In this document: piece after piece, positions 31,648-45,165 of the stretch | Layout: the number at the start of each line of letters is the position of its first letter | Numbering within the stretch: the stretch's first letter is position 1 | Origin: Photobacterium pectinilyticum | GTDB taxonomy: Bacteria; Pseudomonadota; Gammaproteobacteria; Enterobacterales; Vibrionaceae | Assembly: GCF_024357955.1 (NCBI RefSeq) | Contig: NZ_JANEYT010000024.1 | Coordinates: forward strand, 1-64,000 | Reading direction: 5' to 3' | DNA length: 64,000 nt | Notes under the pieces: generated by a model | What the model was told of the DNA's origin: nothing | Seen by the model: only the letters and a program-made list of their open reading frames with translations | Database searches by the model: none | Program-made: the position numbers and the translations under genes

Positions 31648-33189
31648 ATGCAACTTAATTCCACGGAAATTAGCGAACTGATCAAGCAACGTATTGAAAA
31701 CTTCAACGTTGTAAGTGAAGCGCGTAACGAAGGTACTATCGTGTCGGTAAGCGACGGTATCATTCGTATCCATGGCCTTGCTGATGTAATGCAAGGTGAA
31801 ATGATTGAATTACCTGGTGGCCGTTATGCACTAGCACTTAACCTTGAGCGTGACTCGGTGGGTGCGGTTGTAATGGGCCCATATGTCGACCTTCAGGAAG
31901 GCATGAAAGTAACGGGTACTGGTCGTATTCTTGAAGTACCAGTCGGCCCTGCACTTCTAGGCCGCGTAGTGAATACACTGGGTGAGCCTATTGATGGAAA
32001 AGGTCCAATCGAAGCAGATGTTTACTCTCCTGTTGAAGTGATTGCACCTGGGGTTATCGACCGTAAATCTGTTGACCAGCCAGTTCAGACGGGTTACAAG
32101 GCAGTTGACTCGATGATCCCAATCGGCCGTGGCCAGCGTGAGCTGATCATCGGTGACCGTCAGACGGGTAAAACCGCCATGGCAATCGATGCCATCATCA
32201 ACCAGAAGAACTCTGGTATTTATTCTGTTTATGTCGCAATCGGCCAGAAAGCTTCTACTATCGCAAACGTGGTACGTAAGCTGGAAGAGCACGGTGCACT
32301 GGAAAACACCATCATTGTTGTAGCGTCAGCTTCTGAATCAGCAGCACTGCAATACCTAGCGCCTTATGCTGGTTGTGCGATGGGTGAATACTTCCGTGAC
32401 CGTGGTGAAGATGCACTGATCGTATACGATGACCTGTCTAAGCAGGCTGTTGCTTACCGTCAAATTTCACTATTGCTGAAGCGTCCACCGGGCCGTGAAG
32501 CATTCCCTGGTGATGTTTTCTACTTACACTCTCGTCTTCTAGAGCGTGCGTCTCGCGTCAGCGAGCACTACGTAGAAAAATTCACAAACGGTGAAGTGAA
32601 AGGTAAAACCGGTTCACTGACTGCGCTTCCAATTATCGAAACGCAAGCCGGTGACGTATCGGCATTCGTACCGACCAACGTTATCTCAATCACCGATGGT
32701 CAGATCTTCCTGCAAACAGAGCTGTTCAATGCTGGTATTCGTCCAGCGGTTGATCCAGGTATCTCTGTATCGCGTGTAGGTGGTTCTGCTCAAACTAAAA
32801 TCATCAAGAAACTGTCTGGTGGTATTCGTACCGCACTGGCACAGTACCGTGAACTTGCTGCATTTGCACAGTTCTCGTCTGACCTTGATGAAGCAACTAA
32901 GAAACAGCTTGATCACGGCCAGAAAGTTACTGAGCTGATGAAGCAGAAGCAGTACTCACCGATGTCTGTATTTGAACAGGCTGTGGTTATTTTTGCTGCG
33001 GAAAAAGGCTATTTGAATGATGTTGAGCTGACAAAGCTTGCTGATTTTGAAGCTGCGTTGCTTTCATATGCCAAAGGTCAATTCGCTGAGCTTGTGTCTC
33101 AGGTTGATGAAACGGGTGCGTGGAACGATGAAATCGAAGCTCAGTTTGTAAAACTGGTTGAAGGTTTCAAAGCGACCCAGACTTGGTAA
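31648..33189 (+). CDS. atpA: ATP synthase F1 subunit alpha
   Basis: The 513-residue protein (E. coli 513) begins [16 protein letters not shown]. It has the Walker [14 protein letters not shown] near residue 170 and the alpha signature [17 protein letters not shown]. It carries non-catalytic nucleotide sites. The ATG at 31648 is chosen; five extra upstream codons are not conserved. Confidence 0.98.
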   Translation: MQLNSTEISELIKQRIENFNVVSEARNEGTIVSVSDGIIRIHGLADVMQGEMIELPGGRYALALNLERDSVGAVVMGPYVDLQEGMKVTGTGRILEVPVGPALLGRVVNTLGEPIDGKGPIEADVYSPVEVIAPGVIDRKSVDQPVQTGYKAVDSMIPIGRGQRELIIGDRQTGKTAMAIDAIINQKNSGIYSVYVAIGQKASTIANVVRKLEEHGALENTIIVVASASESAALQYLAPYAGCAMGEYFRDRGEDALIVYDDLSKQAVAYRQISLLLKRPPGREAFPGDVFYLHSRLLERASRVSEHYVEKFTNGEVKGKTGSLTALPIIETQAGDVSAFVPTNVISITDGQIFLQTELFNAGIRPAVDPGISVSRVGGSAQTKIIKKLSGGIRTALAQYRELAAFAQFSSDLDEATKKQLDHGQKVTELMKQKQYSPMSVFEQAVVIFAAEKGYLNDVELTKLADFEAALLSYAKGQFAELVSQVDETGAWNDEIEAQFVKLVEGFKATQTW

Positions 33190-33233
33190 TTGGTTGGTGG
33201 TCGCTTGCGATCACCTACTAACGGAGAGTAACG

Positions 33234-35539
<2,306 letters not shown>

Positions 35540-35556
35540 GCTGACTAGGAGGCGAC

Positions 35557-35979
35557 ATGGCAGCGATAACCTTCCATCTGGACGTAGTCAGTGCAGAGAA
35601 ACGTTTGTTCTCTGGCCGCGCTGAAGACATTCAGGTGACCGGTAGCGAAGGTGAACTGGGTATTCACGCAGGACACACTCCGCTGCTGACCGCTATAACG
35701 CCAGGTATGGTCCGTATTACCAAACAGCATGGTGACGAAGAGGTGATCTACCTCTCTGGTGGCATGTTGGAGGTTCAGCCGGGCACGGTGACCGTGCTGG
35801 CTGACACTGCTATCCGCGGTGAAGATCTGGACGCAGCGAAAGCGCAAGAAGCGAAACGTCAGGCTGAGGAACGTATCCATAATCAGCATGGCGATATCGA
35901 CTTTGCCCAAGCGGCCAGTGACCTAGCTAAAGCGATTGCTCAGCTTCGAGTTATCGAGTTGACAAGAAAAGCGCGCTAA
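35557..35979 (+). CDS. atpC: ATP synthase F1 subunit epsilon
   Basis: The 140-residue protein has an N-terminal beta sandwich ([19 protein letters not shown], then [16 protein letters not shown]) and a C-terminal helical hairpin that can inhibit ATP hydrolysis. It is the last gene of the operon, followed by a terminator. Confidence 0.97.
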   Translation: MAAITFHLDVVSAEKRLFSGRAEDIQVTGSEGELGIHAGHTPLLTAITPGMVRITKQHGDEEVIYLSGGMLEVQPGTVTVLADTAIRGEDLDAAKAQEAKRQAEERIHNQHGDIDFAQAASDLAKAIAQLRVIELTRKAR

Positions 35980-35994
35980 GTTGGCGCATGATGT

Positions 35995-36023
35995 AAAAAG
36001 GCGACCTTAGGGTCGCTTTTTTT
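35995..36023 (+). terminator. Terminator of the atp operon
   Basis: The stem AAAAAGGCGACC / GGTCGCTTTTTTT with a 4-base loop lies 16 bases after atpC. Confidence 0.88.
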
Positions 36024-36183
36024 ATGCCCAGTCTCACACTGGCTGTTTTTTGCCATGCTCTGTTGCCGTGCCAAGTGTGAGTTATTACTCATAAAAAAAG
36101 ATCTATTTTCCTGCCGCCATTGCCTTTGTCATTATACAATGCCCCAAGGAAACTAATTTAATATGCACCAAGAGGATTAATTC

Positions 36184-37542
36184 ATGAGCTTCAGTGCTGT
36201 GATTCTCGCCGCGGGAAAAGGAACCCGCATGTACTCCAACCTGCCTAAAGTGCTGCACACACTGGCGGGCAAACCCATGGCCAAACACGTTATTGATACT
36301 TGTGCCGGACTTGGCGCCAACAGTATTCACCTGGTTTATGGCCACGGTGGCGATCAGATGCAGGCAGCCTTGAGTGCCGAGCCGGTTAACTGGGTGCTTC
36401 AGGCCGAGCAGCTGGGTACGGGGCACGCGGTTAACCAGGCTTGCCCTGGCTTGGCGGACGACGAGAAGGTGCTTATTCTTTATGGCGACGTACCGCTGAT
36501 CAGCAGTGAAACGCTGGAAAATCTGCTTGATGCCCAGCCTGAAGGCGGCATCGCCTTGTTGACCGTGGTGCTTGATAACCCGACCGGCTATGGCCGTATC
36601 GTGCGTCGCAATGGCCCTGTGGTGGCGATTGTCGAACAGAAAGATGCGTCGGAAGAGCAAAAGCTGATCAAGGAAATCAATACTGGAGTAATGGTTGCCA
36701 ATGGTGGCGATCTCAAGCGCTGGCTGTCATCATTGAAAAACGATAATGCCCAGGGTGAATACTACCTGACCGATATCATCGAAATTGCCCACAACGAAGG
36801 TCGTGCAGTAGAAGCGGTTCACCCGGTGCGTACTATTGAAGTTGAAGGTGTCAACAACCGCGTACAGCTGGCTCGGCTGGAACGTGCCTTCCAAGGCATG
36901 CAGGCTGAGCGTTTGTTGGAGCAAGGCGTGATGCTGCGCGATCCGGCCCGTTTTGATCTGCGTGGTGAACTGCAGTGCGGCACTGATATCGAAATCGATG
37001 TGAATGTCATTATCGAAGGCAGCGTATCACTGGGTAATAATGTGATAATTGGTGCCGGTTCAATCCTGAAAGATTGTGAGATTGATGATAATACTATTAT
37101 CCGTCCTTACAGCGTGATTGAAGGCGCGACGGTCGGTGAAGATTGTACTGTTGGCCCGTTTACCCGCTTACGTCCGGGAGCTGAGCTGATGGGGGACTCG
37201 CACGTTGGTAACTTCGTTGAAATGAAGAAGTCTCGTTTGGGCAAGGGCTCGAAGGCAAACCACCTCACTTACCTTGGTGATGCAGAGATTGGCGACCGTG
37301 TGAACATTGGTGCCGGTACCATTACCTGTAACTATGACGGTGCTAACAAGTTCAAGACCGAGATAGCCGATGATGTGTTTGTTGGCTCTGATACTCAGCT
37401 GATTGCTCCCGTGAAAGTGGGTAAAGGGGCTACGATTGGTGCCGGTGCGACGATCAACCGCAATGTGGGTGAAGGCGAGCTGGTGATCACCCGAGCGCCT
37501 GCCCGTACCGTCAAAGGCTGGAAGCGCCCAGAGAAGAAGTAA
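36184..37542 (+). CDS. glmU: Bifunctional GlmU: GlcN-1-P acetyltransferase and GlcNAc-1-P uridyltransferase
   Basis: The 452-residue enzyme has an N-terminal nucleotidyltransferase domain ([20 protein letters not shown]) and a C-terminal left-handed beta helix with hexapeptide repeats and the acetyltransferase segment [20 protein letters not shown]. It makes UDP-GlcNAc for peptidoglycan and LPS. AGAGGAT precedes the ATG, and the gene has its own terminator. It works one step after GlmS and GlmM; glmS is two genes away. Confidence 0.97.
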   Translation: MSFSAVILAAGKGTRMYSNLPKVLHTLAGKPMAKHVIDTCAGLGANSIHLVYGHGGDQMQAALSAEPVNWVLQAEQLGTGHAVNQACPGLADDEKVLILYGDVPLISSETLENLLDAQPEGGIALLTVVLDNPTGYGRIVRRNGPVVAIVEQKDASEEQKLIKEINTGVMVANGGDLKRWLSSLKNDNAQGEYYLTDIIEIAHNEGRAVEAVHPVRTIEVEGVNNRVQLARLERAFQGMQAERLLEQGVMLRDPARFDLRGELQCGTDIEIDVNVIIEGSVSLGNNVIIGAGSILKDCEIDDNTIIRPYSVIEGATVGEDCTVGPFTRLRPGAELMGDSHVGNFVEMKKSRLGKGSKANHLTYLGDAEIGDRVNIGAGTITCNYDGANKFKTEIADDVFVGSDTQLIAPVKVGKGATIGAGATINRNVGEGELVITRAPARTVKGWKRPEKK

Positions 37543-37571
37543 TTACCCTCCGTAATCCTTCTTGAATGAGC

Positions 37572-37601
37572 AAAGGCAAGGCGTAGTCCTTGCCTTTTTT
37601 A
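37572..37601 (+). terminator. Terminator of glmU
   Basis: The stem AAAGGCAAGG / CCTTGCCTTTTTT closes the glmU unit. Confidence 0.85.
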
Positions 37602-37738
37602 TGCCTGCGGCAAAGATTTACTGTCTCTTTCCCCTCTTCTTTCGAATAAAAAATTAATTGCACATGGTTGATCAAAAAAGTTTTGATCTGCTAATATTGC
37701 TTTCAAATCGAAACTTATGGTTATCAGTTCGTAAATTC

Positions 37739-38506
37739 ATGTCCAAGCGAAATACCCAACAGCGCCGTCATGCCATTCTTTCCATGGTCAATGAACAGGG
37801 CGAAATCAGTGTTGACACACTGGCTAAGCACTTCGCTACATCCGAAGTTACTGTCCGCAAAGACCTAGCTGCGCTAGAAAAAAATGGCTTGTTGTTGCGC
37901 CGTTATGGTGGTGCGGTTTCCATACCAACAGAAATGGTCAATGAGCCGGAAGAGCAAGTTTCGGTTCGTAAGTTGGCTATTGCTAAGGCGGCTGCCGCAC
38001 GGATCCGTGACCATAACCGGATCATTATCGACAGCGGCAGTACCACAGCCAGCTTGATCAGCCTGCTTAATGACAAGCATGGTCTGATTGTGATGACCAA
38101 CTCGCTTAATGTCGCCAACGCCCTTAATGCATTGGAAAACGAGCCGACCCTGTTGATGACAGGGGGCACATGGGATCCGCATTCCGAGGCATTCCAAGGC
38201 CAAGTGGCTGAATCAGTTCTGCGCTCGTATGACTTTGATCAGCTCTTTATTGGGGCCGATGGCATAGATATTGCGCGGGGTACAACGACGTTTAATGAAT
38301 TGGTGGGCTTGAGCCGGGTAATGGCCGAGGTATCGCGCGAAGTCGTCGTGATGGTTGAGTCGAGCAAGATCGGCCGCAAGATCCCCAACCTTGAGTTGCC
38401 GTGGAGCAACATCAGTACATTGATCACCGATAACGGCTTGGACATGGAAGCCAAACAACAGATTGAACAGCATGGCGTGCAGGTTATTTGCGCGGCGGCG
38501 GAATAA
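37739..38506 (+). CDS. DeoR-family transcriptional regulator, likely of amino-sugar genes
   Basis: The 255-residue protein begins MSKRNTQQRRHAILSMVN and has the DeoR winged helix-turn-helix (residues ~10-60, ISVDTLAKHFATSEVTVRKDL). A sugar-phosphate-sensing domain of the AgaR/GlpR type follows, with DSGSTTASL and FIGADGID. Upstream in-frame codons from 37658 are not conserved. It lies between glmU and glmS and ends 18 bases before glmS, so it probably controls glmS in response to an amino-sugar phosphate. That function is inference. Confidence 0.85.
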   Translation: MSKRNTQQRRHAILSMVNEQGEISVDTLAKHFATSEVTVRKDLAALEKNGLLLRRYGGAVSIPTEMVNEPEEQVSVRKLAIAKAAAARIRDHNRIIIDSGSTTASLISLLNDKHGLIVMTNSLNVANALNALENEPTLLMTGGTWDPHSEAFQGQVAESVLRSYDFDQLFIGADGIDIARGTTTFNELVGLSRVMAEVSREVVVMVESSKIGRKIPNLELPWSNISTLITDNGLDMEAKQQIEQHGVQVICAAAE

Positions 38507-38524
38507 ATTTAGGAGCAAGAAACT

Positions 38525-40357
38525 ATGTGTGGAATTGTTGGTGCAGTAGCACAGCGTGATGTGGCGGAAATTCTGGTTGAAGGGCTACGTCGCCTTGAGT
38601 ACCGCGGCTATGATTCAGCCGGTGTTGCGGTTGTTGATGGTGAGTCGAACCTGACTCGAGTCCGTCGCTTGGGTAAAGTGCAAGAACTCGCAGATGCCGT
38701 TAACTCCCAAGATGTACTGGGCGGTACTGGTATCGCACATACTCGTTGGGCTACTCACGGTGAACCGTCTGAAGCGAATGCCCACCCACACATGTCCGGT
38801 GATATCGCGGTTGTACATAACGGAATTATCGAAAACCACGAAGAGCTTCGCGCTACCCTACAAGCGCGTGGCTACGTATTTACTTCACAAACAGATACTG
38901 AAGTTATTGCTCACCTTGTTGAATGGGAACTTCGTACTTCAGAGTCTCTCGTTGAAGCGCTACAGAAAACCGCGAAGCAACTTGAGGGCGCATACGGAAC
39001 CGTTGCTGTTGATCGTAAAGATCCAAGTCGCATTGTGGTGGCCCGCTCTGGTAGCCCTATCGTAATTGGTTTTGGTGTTGGTGAGAACTTCCTTGCTTCT
39101 GACCAACTCGCGCTACTTAGTGTCACGCGTCGCTTCATGTACTTGGAAGAAGGTGATGTTGCTGAGATCACCCGTCGTGACGTCACTGTTTTTGACGCCA
39201 CTGGTGAGCGTATCGAGCGTGAAATCGTTGAATCAAATGCTGAACACGATGCGGGTGATAAAGGTAAATACCGTCACTTCATGCAGAAAGAGATTTTCGA
39301 GCAACCGACGGCCTTGATCAACACCATGGAAGGTCGTATCTCAGAAACGGCTGTGATCACCAATGCGATTGGCGTTAAAGCAGAAGAGATCTTACGTAAA
39401 GTTGAGCACGTTCAAATCATCGCTTGTGGTACGTCTTACAACTCAGGTATGGCTGCTCGCTATTGGTTCGAATCGCTCGCTGGCGTTAGCTGTGACGTAG
39501 AAATCGCATCTGAGTTCCGCTACCGAGATTTTGTCGTTCGTCCAAATAGCCTACTTGTGACTCTCTCCCAGTCAGGTGAAACAGCCGATACGCTGGCCGC
39601 ACTTCGCCTAGCGAAAGAGAAAGGTTACATGTCAGCGATGACTATCTGTAATGTTGCTGGCTCTTCTTTGGTTCGTGAGTCGGATTTTGCCTTCATGACC
39701 CGTGCAGGAACCGAAATCGGCGTTGCGTCAACCAAAGCCTTCACAACCCAACTTGCTGCAATGCTAATGATGGTAACGTCAATAGGGCGCTTGCAAGGTC
39801 GCATTAATGATGAGAAAGAAGCAGAAATCGTTAAGGCACTGCATGAACTGCCAGCGCATATCGAACAAGCACTGACGCTTGATAAAGAGATTGAAGCACT
39901 GGCACCCGATTTCGCGGACAAACACCACACCCTATTCTTAGGTCGTGGCGAGTTCTACCCTATTGCGATGGAAGCATCGCTGAAACTGAAAGAGATCTCT
40001 TACATCCACGCAGAAGCTTATGCGGCGGGTGAGCTTAAACATGGCCCGTTAGCACTGATTGACGCAGACATGCCGGTTGTTGTTGTTGCCCCAAGCAATG
40101 ACTTACTCGAAAAGCTAAAATCGAACGTTGAAGAAGTACGTGCACGTGGTGGCCTACTTTACGTCTTTGCCGACCAAGACGCAGGGTTTGAAGCCGATGA
40201 AGGCATGAAGATTATCACTATGCCTCACATCAGTGAAATCACAGCACCTATCTATTACACGGTTCCAATGCAATTATTGTCTTACCATGTTGCATTAATC
40301 AAAGGTACCGATGTCGATCAGCCACGTAACCTAGCCAAGGCTGTAACAGTAGAATAA
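38525..40357 (+). CDS. glmS: Glutamine-fructose-6-phosphate aminotransferase GlmS
   Basis: The 610-residue enzyme starts [15 protein letters not shown], where Cys2 is the N-terminal glutaminase nucleophile. Two SIS sugar-isomerase domains follow, with CGTSYNSG and [13 protein letters not shown], and it ends in [10 protein letters not shown]. It makes glucosamine-6-phosphate, the entry step for peptidoglycan and LPS amino sugars. AGGAGCAAG precedes the ATG. The 3' end is the usual Tn7 target, but no Tn7 ends are seen here. Confidence 0.97.
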   Translation: MCGIVGAVAQRDVAEILVEGLRRLEYRGYDSAGVAVVDGESNLTRVRRLGKVQELADAVNSQDVLGGTGIAHTRWATHGEPSEANAHPHMSGDIAVVHNGIIENHEELRATLQARGYVFTSQTDTEVIAHLVEWELRTSESLVEALQKTAKQLEGAYGTVAVDRKDPSRIVVARSGSPIVIGFGVGENFLASDQLALLSVTRRFMYLEEGDVAEITRRDVTVFDATGERIEREIVESNAEHDAGDKGKYRHFMQKEIFEQPTALINTMEGRISETAVITNAIGVKAEEILRKVEHVQIIACGTSYNSGMAARYWFESLAGVSCDVEIASEFRYRDFVVRPNSLLVTLSQSGETADTLAALRLAKEKGYMSAMTICNVAGSSLVRESDFAFMTRAGTEIGVASTKAFTTQLAAMLMMVTSIGRLQGRINDEKEAEIVKALHELPAHIEQALTLDKEIEALAPDFADKHHTLFLGRGEFYPIAMEASLKLKEISYIHAEAYAAGELKHGPLALIDADMPVVVVAPSNDLLEKLKSNVEEVRARGGLLYVFADQDAGFEADEGMKIITMPHISEITAPIYYTVPMQLLSYHVALIKGTDVDQPRNLAKAVTVE

Positions 40358-40410
40358 AAATCAGGCTGTTAGCTGTTAGATGACAGCTTCGTAGTTTGTC
40401 TCAAAAGTGA

Positions 40411-40440
40411 GAAAAGGCACCCAAGTGGGTGCCTTTTTTA
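40411..40440 (+). terminator. Terminator of glmS
   Basis: The stem AAAAGGCACCCA / TGGGTGCCTTTTTT follows glmS. From here to the XRE gene at 40676 there is only regulatory-looking sequence, including the repeat at 40522-40557. Confidence 0.85.
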
Positions 40441-40521
40441 TTGGGTCAAGACGGGAGGGTCTACTATCTAGACAGGGCTGAAGGATTTCTTTGCGAATTA
40501 CAAAACCCAGACAGCCTGGTT

Positions 40522-40557
40522 ACTATTTGCAAACCAAATTACAACATTACAAATAGT
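40522..40557. repeat. Inverted repeat ACTATTTG/CAAATAGT upstream of the first XRE gene
   Basis: Two perfect 8-base arms are separated by 20 bases. The word TTACAA recurs three times nearby (around 40495-40552). It could be an operator for the downstream XRE regulator. Confidence 0.4.
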
Positions 40558-40675
40558 GCTTGAGCTTAACTTGTTGTTATTAAATTGATTGTTAGAATTA
40601 CTTCAAGTTGGCTTATGTTGTGCAATCCAGTAATGAAAGCTAGGCATTATTCATTGTGTGTATTGGAGGTGTGAC

Positions 40676-41056
40676 ATGACAGATCCGAAAGCTCAAATAG
40701 CAGCCCGTATTAAAGAAGCCAGGGAATGGAAAGGCTTGACCCAGGTTCATATGGCTCAGCAACTTAAGGTCGCACGGCAGACCTATCTGGATTTGGAAAC
40801 GGGTAAAACCGAGCCCAAGGTGCGGATGCTGTCGGAAATTTCGGCGATAACTGAACGGCCATTGACTTGGTTTGTGTATGGTGATGAAGGCATTGAAATA
40901 CTGGAAAGTGAGTACAAGGAAGAAATTGATCGTTTGCTGCAGTATTTTAGTCGATTACCCCACTCTGCGAGGAACGTTATTCTGCAGCAAAGCATTAATT
41001 TGGCCGGATTTATGGCGGAGTATACCCGAGCGTTAACCCAGCGAGATAAGTCGTGA
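40676..41056 (+). CDS. XRE-family helix-turn-helix regulator, copy 1
   Basis: The 126-residue protein has an N-terminal Cro/CI-type helix-turn-helix (residues ~6-62: ARIKEAREWKGLTQVHMAQQ, then VARQTYLDLETGKTEP) and a C-terminal helical region without a recognised domain. GGAGGTGTGAC precedes the ATG. It is paralogous to the next gene. No toxin, protease or membrane partner is adjacent, so it is not obviously an antitoxin or part of a phage switch. Confidence 0.8.
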   Translation: MTDPKAQIAARIKEAREWKGLTQVHMAQQLKVARQTYLDLETGKTEPKVRMLSEISAITERPLTWFVYGDEGIEILESEYKEEIDRLLQYFSRLPHSARNVILQQSINLAGFMAEYTRALTQRDKS

Positions 41057-41187
41057 TGAAGCCAGATGAGTGTCGGAGTATGCTGACATATAGATTTGCA
41101 ATGTGCCTTAATAGCTGGTCAACAAAGGGAGGGGCTCACAGTTTATAAATTTGCCTGATGTGTAAATCATTGTTCTTAATGAATAAT

Positions 41188-41210
41188 TGTCATATGAATG
41201 ACATTATACT
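41188..41210 (+). promoter_or_regulatory. Candidate operator and -10 of the second XRE gene
   Basis: TGTCAT-ATGA-ATGACA (41188-41203) is a perfect 6-base-arm palindrome. TATACT, a possible -10, follows immediately at 41205-41210. An operator in this place would block RNA polymerase, as in Cro/CI-type autorepression. Confidence 0.5.
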
Positions 41211-41284
41211 CATTAAGGAAGTGAGATATTCCTCCCAGCTGCTCAGAGTATGCTCTGTAGATGGGGGGTATACATGGGGACGCT

Positions 41285-41674
41285 ATGGAACAGGAAAAAT
41301 CGTGGATTGCACAAAGAATCAAGGATGCGCGGGAGTGGAGGGGGATCTCTCAGGTTGCGATGGCCAAACATCTGGATGTTGCCAGACAAACTTATCTGGA
41401 TCTCGAGTCGGGAAAAACAGAGCCAAGGATTTCCACCTTGGTGAGGATTGCTGAACTGACCGATCAACCGCTCGGGTGGTTTGTATTTGATATTCAGCGT
41501 CCGGAGATGCAGCATGAGCAACTAAAATCTGAACTGCTGCAACTAACTGCTTTGTATGAGCAACTTGCAGAACCATTGCGTAGTAAGTTGCTTATCGGCC
41601 ACATTAATCAGCTCAAAGTCATGGTTGAATACTTAGGTGTGAATGGAGGTCGAGAAATCAAAGCAGCCCAGTAG
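41285..41674 (+). CDS. XRE-family helix-turn-helix regulator, copy 2
   Basis: The 129-residue protein has the same helix-turn-helix (QRIKDAREWRGISQVAMAKH, then VARQTYLDLESGKTEP) as copy 1, with about half of the residues identical there by eye, and a diverged C-terminal half. The start at 41285 has GGGGA four bases upstream; an in-frame ATG at 41261 has no ribosome-binding site. A palindrome (41188-41203) lies in its promoter region. The function is unknown beyond DNA binding. Confidence 0.78.
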   Translation: MEQEKSWIAQRIKDAREWRGISQVAMAKHLDVARQTYLDLESGKTEPRISTLVRIAELTDQPLGWFVFDIQRPEMQHEQLKSELLQLTALYEQLAEPLRSKLLIGHINQLKVMVEYLGVNGGREIKAAQ

Positions 41675-41735
41675 GCTGCCTTGTGTGTGATAGTGGTTTG
41701 CTTCAGTTTTCGATTGTTACCAGCAAGCTCAGTAG

Positions 41736-43292
41736 TTACTGAGCGAGGAAAAACTGGTAAGCCGGATTGTCTGTTTCGTCTTTCCAACTGTAACCGAGCT
41801 CACGCAGGTGGCTGGTAAAGGACAATAAATCTTGCTCTTCCAGCTCAAATCCACACAGCACCCTGCCATAATCTGCACCATGGTTGCGGTAGTTGAACAG
41901 GCTGATATTCCAGTGAGTGCCTAAGGTATTGAGGAACTTGAGCAGAGCACCGGGATACTCCGGAAACTCAAAACTGTACAGCCGCTCCTTCAATGGCTTG
42001 GAAGGCCGGCCGCCAATCATATAGCGGACATGGACTTTGGCCATTTCGTCATCGGATAAATCGACTACCGGGTATCCGCCCTTGCGCAAGTCAGCAATGA
42101 TGTTATCGAGCTCTTCTTGCCCTTGGAGCAATCTTACCCCGACAAACACATTGGCCAAGCTGTCGTTGTTGTAACGGTAGTTGAATTCGGTGACGGCACG
42201 GCCGCCAAGGATATGGCAGAAATCAAGAAATGCTCCAGGCCGCTCAGGGATAGTAACGGCTAATAACCCTTCGCGTTTTTCGCCCAGCTCACAACGCTCA
42301 GACACATAACGCAAGCCGTGGAAGTTGAGGTTTGCGCCCGATAGTACCGCGGCAAGCTGTTTGTCTTTGAGCTGGTGGCGATCAGCAAACTTCTTCAGTC
42401 CGGCCAGAGACAGGGCACCTGAAGGTTCAGCGATCGCCCGGGTATCTTCGAAAATATCTTTAACCGCCGAGCAGATTTCATCGCTGCTGACGGTGATGGA
42501 GTCATCGAGGTACTGCTGGCACAGACGAAAGGTCTCTTCTCCGATGCGTTTTACCGCAACACCATCGGCAAACATGCCGACTTGATCTAGGGTTACCGGC
42601 TCTCCGGCATCGAGTGCTGCACGTAGGCAGGCAGAATCTTCAGCTTCGACCCCGATCACTTTGATTTGTGGCATCAGCTGTTTGATAAGTACTGCGACAC
42701 CTGCTGCAATCCCCCCGCCACCAACAGGAACAAAGATATAGTCGAGATGACCATTTTGTTGCACAAGCTCAACGCCAATAGTGCCTTGACCGGCGATCAC
42801 CGCGGGGTGATCGAAAGGCGGGATGAAGGTATAGCCGTGTTGCTTGGCTAAGGTTTCTGCATGGGCTTTGGCTTCGTCAAAGTTACCACCATGTAGAACC
42901 ACTTTCCCACCAAAGCTACGCACAGCATCGACTTTGATATCCGGGGTGGTACGTGGCATGACAATCGTTGCCGATACCCCGAGGTGCTTGCCTGACATGG
43001 CAAGCCCCTGGGCATGATTACCTGCAGAAGCGGCAATCACCCCAGCCTGACGCTGGGTTTCGGTAAGTTGGGACATCATGTTATAGGCACCACGCAGCTT
43101 GAACGAGTGGACCGGTTGGCGGTCTTCTCGCTTAAGTTGTACGTGGTTGCCAATCCGTGCTGCCAGACGATCCATCGTTTGTAATGGGGTGACTTGTGCC
43201 ACCTCATACACAGGTGCTCGGAGAATATCGCGAAGGTAATCGGCTCCGCTTAACAGCTCTACATCCTTGGCCAGGGTTACTTCGCTCATCAT
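41736..43292 (-). CDS. ilvA: Threonine dehydratase, biosynthetic (IlvA)
   Basis: The 518-residue PLP enzyme has the Schiff-base lysine in HSFKLRGAYNMM near residue 65, a glycine-rich phosphate loop VGGGGIAAGV and two C-terminal ACT-like domains (residues ~335-515) for isoleucine feedback. It deaminates threonine to 2-oxobutyrate, the committed step to isoleucine. Two adjacent ATGs follow AGGAT; the first is given. It lies three bases after ilvD, at the end of the ilvGMEDA operon. Confidence 0.96.
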   Translation of the reverse strand: MMSEVTLAKDVELLSGADYLRDILRAPVYEVAQVTPLQTMDRLAARIGNHVQLKREDRQPVHSFKLRGAYNMMSQLTETQRQAGVIAASAGNHAQGLAMSGKHLGVSATIVMPRTTPDIKVDAVRSFGGKVVLHGGNFDEAKAHAETLAKQHGYTFIPPFDHPAVIAGQGTIGVELVQQNGHLDYIFVPVGGGGIAAGVAVLIKQLMPQIKVIGVEAEDSACLRAALDAGEPVTLDQVGMFADGVAVKRIGEETFRLCQQYLDDSITVSSDEICSAVKDIFEDTRAIAEPSGALSLAGLKKFADRHQLKDKQLAAVLSGANLNFHGLRYVSERCELGEKREGLLAVTIPERPGAFLDFCHILGGRAVTEFNYRYNNDSLANVFVGVRLLQGQEELDNIIADLRKGGYPVVDLSDDEMAKVHVRYMIGGRPSKPLKERLYSFEFPEYPGALLKFLNTLGTHWNISLFNYRNHGADYGRVLCGFELEEQDLLSFTSHLRELGYSWKDETDNPAYQFFLAQ

Positions 43293-43295
43293 GTT

Positions 43296-45137
43296 TTATC
43301 CTTCTAGTTTCGATTTATCACGCACAGCCCCTTGGTCGGCACTGGTGGCGAGGTTGGCGTAGGCACGCAGGGCAAACGAGACTTCGCGCTGGCGGTCTAG
43401 TGGCTTCCAGCCTCGTCGCTCTGTTTGCGCACGGCGACTGGCCAGTGTTGCCTCATCAACCTGTAGGTCGATACTGCGGTTCGGGATATCAATGGCAATG
43501 GTATCGCCATTTTCAATCAAGCCTATGGTGCCGCCGCTGGCCGCTTCCGGTGATACGTGGCCGATCGACAAGCCGCTGGTACCGCCGGAGAAACGTCCGT
43601 CGGTGATCAGGGCACACTCTTTGCCCAGCCCCATTGATTTGAGGTAAGTGGTTGGGTAAAGCATTTCTTGCATGCCCGGGCCGCCTTTCGGTCCTTCGTA
43701 GCGAATAACGACGACATCGCCGGCTTTCACTTTGCCGGCTAAGATGCCCTCTACTGCCGTTTCCTGGCTTTCGAAGACAATTGCCGGACCGGTAAAGGTT
43801 AGGCAGCTCTCATCAACGCCAGCGGTTTTCACGATACAGCCGTCGAGTGCCATGTTGCCGGAAAGCACGGCCAGGCCACCGTCTTGGCTAAAGGCATGTT
43901 CTTTGTTGCGGATACAGCCATTTTCGCGGTCGTCATCCAGGCTGTCCCAGCGGCAGTCTTGCGAGAAAGCCTGGGTAGTACGGATCCCTGCAGGTCCAGC
44001 ACGGAAGAAGGACTTCACTTCTTCTGACTGGGTCTGGACGATATCGTAGTGCTTGAAGCTTTCCGAGAATTGCTCACCCAGGATGTTGTAGCAATCATTG
44101 TGGAACAAATTGGCGCGATCGAGCTCGGCAAGAATGCTGTATACCCCACCCGCACGGTGGACATCTTCCATGTGGTATTTCTGGGTTGATGGTGCCACTT
44201 TACATAAGTGTGGTACGCGGCGTGACATGCGGTCGATGTCTTCCATGGTGAAGTCAATTTCACCTTCCTGCGCGGCAGCCAGCAGGTGGAGTACGGTATT
44301 GGTCGAGCCGCCCATGGCAATATCAAGGGCCATGGCGTTTTCGAATGCTTGCTTGGTTGCAATGTTGCGAGGCAAGGCGCTTTCATCATCTTGTTCGTAG
44401 TATCGCTTGGTTAGCTCAACCACGCGTTTACCGGCATTGATAAACAATTGTTCACGATCGGCGTGGGTGGCCAACATCGAGCCGTTACCTGGTTGGCTCA
44501 GCCCTAGAGCTTCGGTCAGACAGTTCATCGAGTTGGCAGTGAACATACCCGAGCATGAACCACAGGTCGGACAGGCGGAGCGTTCGATCTGCTCGCTCTG
44601 TTCGTCGGAAACATTTGGATCGGCACCCTGGATCATTGCGTCAACCAGATCAAGCTTGAGGATCTGATCCGACAGTTTAGTCTTACCGGCTTCCATTGGA
44701 CCGCCGGAAACAAAAATTACCGGAATATTGAGGCGCAGTGAGGCCATCAGCATCCCGGGGGTGATTTTATCGCAGTTCGAGATACATACCATGGCATCGG
44801 CACAGTGGGCGTTGACCATGTATTCAACTGAGTCGGCGATCAGCTCACGCGATGGCAATGAGTACAGCATCCCGCCGTGGCCCATAGCGATACCATCATC
44901 AACGGCAATGGTGTTAAATTCTTTGGCGATACCGCCCGCCGCTTCAATTTCCTTCGCGACTAACTGGCCCAGATCCTTAAGATGGACGTGACCCGGAACA
45001 AATTGGGTGAACGAGTTCACCACCGCAATAATCGGCTTGCCGAAATCTTCATCTTTTACGCCGGTGGCGCGCCATAGGGCACGGGCACCAGCCATATTGC
45101 GGCCGTGGGTGGTGGTGGCGGAACGGTACTTGGGCAT
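43296..45137 (-). CDS. ilvD: Dihydroxy-acid dehydratase
   Basis: The 613-residue protein has the Fe-S cluster cysteines in [12 protein letters not shown] and [19 protein letters not shown], and [20 protein letters not shown] near the C-terminus. It dehydrates dihydroxy-isovalerate and dihydroxy-methylvalerate in valine and isoleucine synthesis. Length is close to E. coli IlvD (616). The intergenic space upstream (ilvE to ilvD) holds a stem-loop. Confidence 0.97.
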   Translation of the reverse strand: MPKYRSATTTHGRNMAGARALWRATGVKDEDFGKPIIAVVNSFTQFVPGHVHLKDLGQLVAKEIEAAGGIAKEFNTIAVDDGIAMGHGGMLYSLPSRELIADSVEYMVNAHCADAMVCISNCDKITPGMLMASLRLNIPVIFVSGGPMEAGKTKLSDQILKLDLVDAMIQGADPNVSDEQSEQIERSACPTCGSCSGMFTANSMNCLTEALGLSQPGNGSMLATHADREQLFINAGKRVVELTKRYYEQDDESALPRNIATKQAFENAMALDIAMGGSTNTVLHLLAAAQEGEIDFTMEDIDRMSRRVPHLCKVAPSTQKYHMEDVHRAGGVYSILAELDRANLFHNDCYNILGEQFSESFKHYDIVQTQSEEVKSFFRAGPAGIRTTQAFSQDCRWDSLDDDRENGCIRNKEHAFSQDGGLAVLSGNMALDGCIVKTAGVDESCLTFTGPAIVFESQETAVEGILAGKVKAGDVVVIRYEGPKGGPGMQEMLYPTTYLKSMGLGKECALITDGRFSGGTSGLSIGHVSPEAASGGTIGLIENGDTIAIDIPNRSIDLQVDEATLASRRAQTERRGWKPLDRQREVSFALRAYANLATSADQGAVRDKSKLEG

Positions 45138-45165
45138 AACGAAAAATCCTTTTGCTGTATTGCAT

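Noticed and set aside
38525-40357. glmS as horizontally acquired because its codon use seems different from glmU
   Set aside because: The style resembles other highly expressed genes here (glyS, atp genes), so expression-driven codon bias is enough to explain it.
40358-40480. Tn7 or other element inserted at the glmS attachment site
   Set aside because: No transposase, no terminal repeats and no target duplication; glmS is followed by its own terminator and ordinary intergenic DNA.
43196-43606. 136-codon plus-strand frame across the ilvA/ilvD junction
   Set aside because: It is antisense to two conserved genes and its arginine- and tryptophan-rich composition is typical of a shadow frame.
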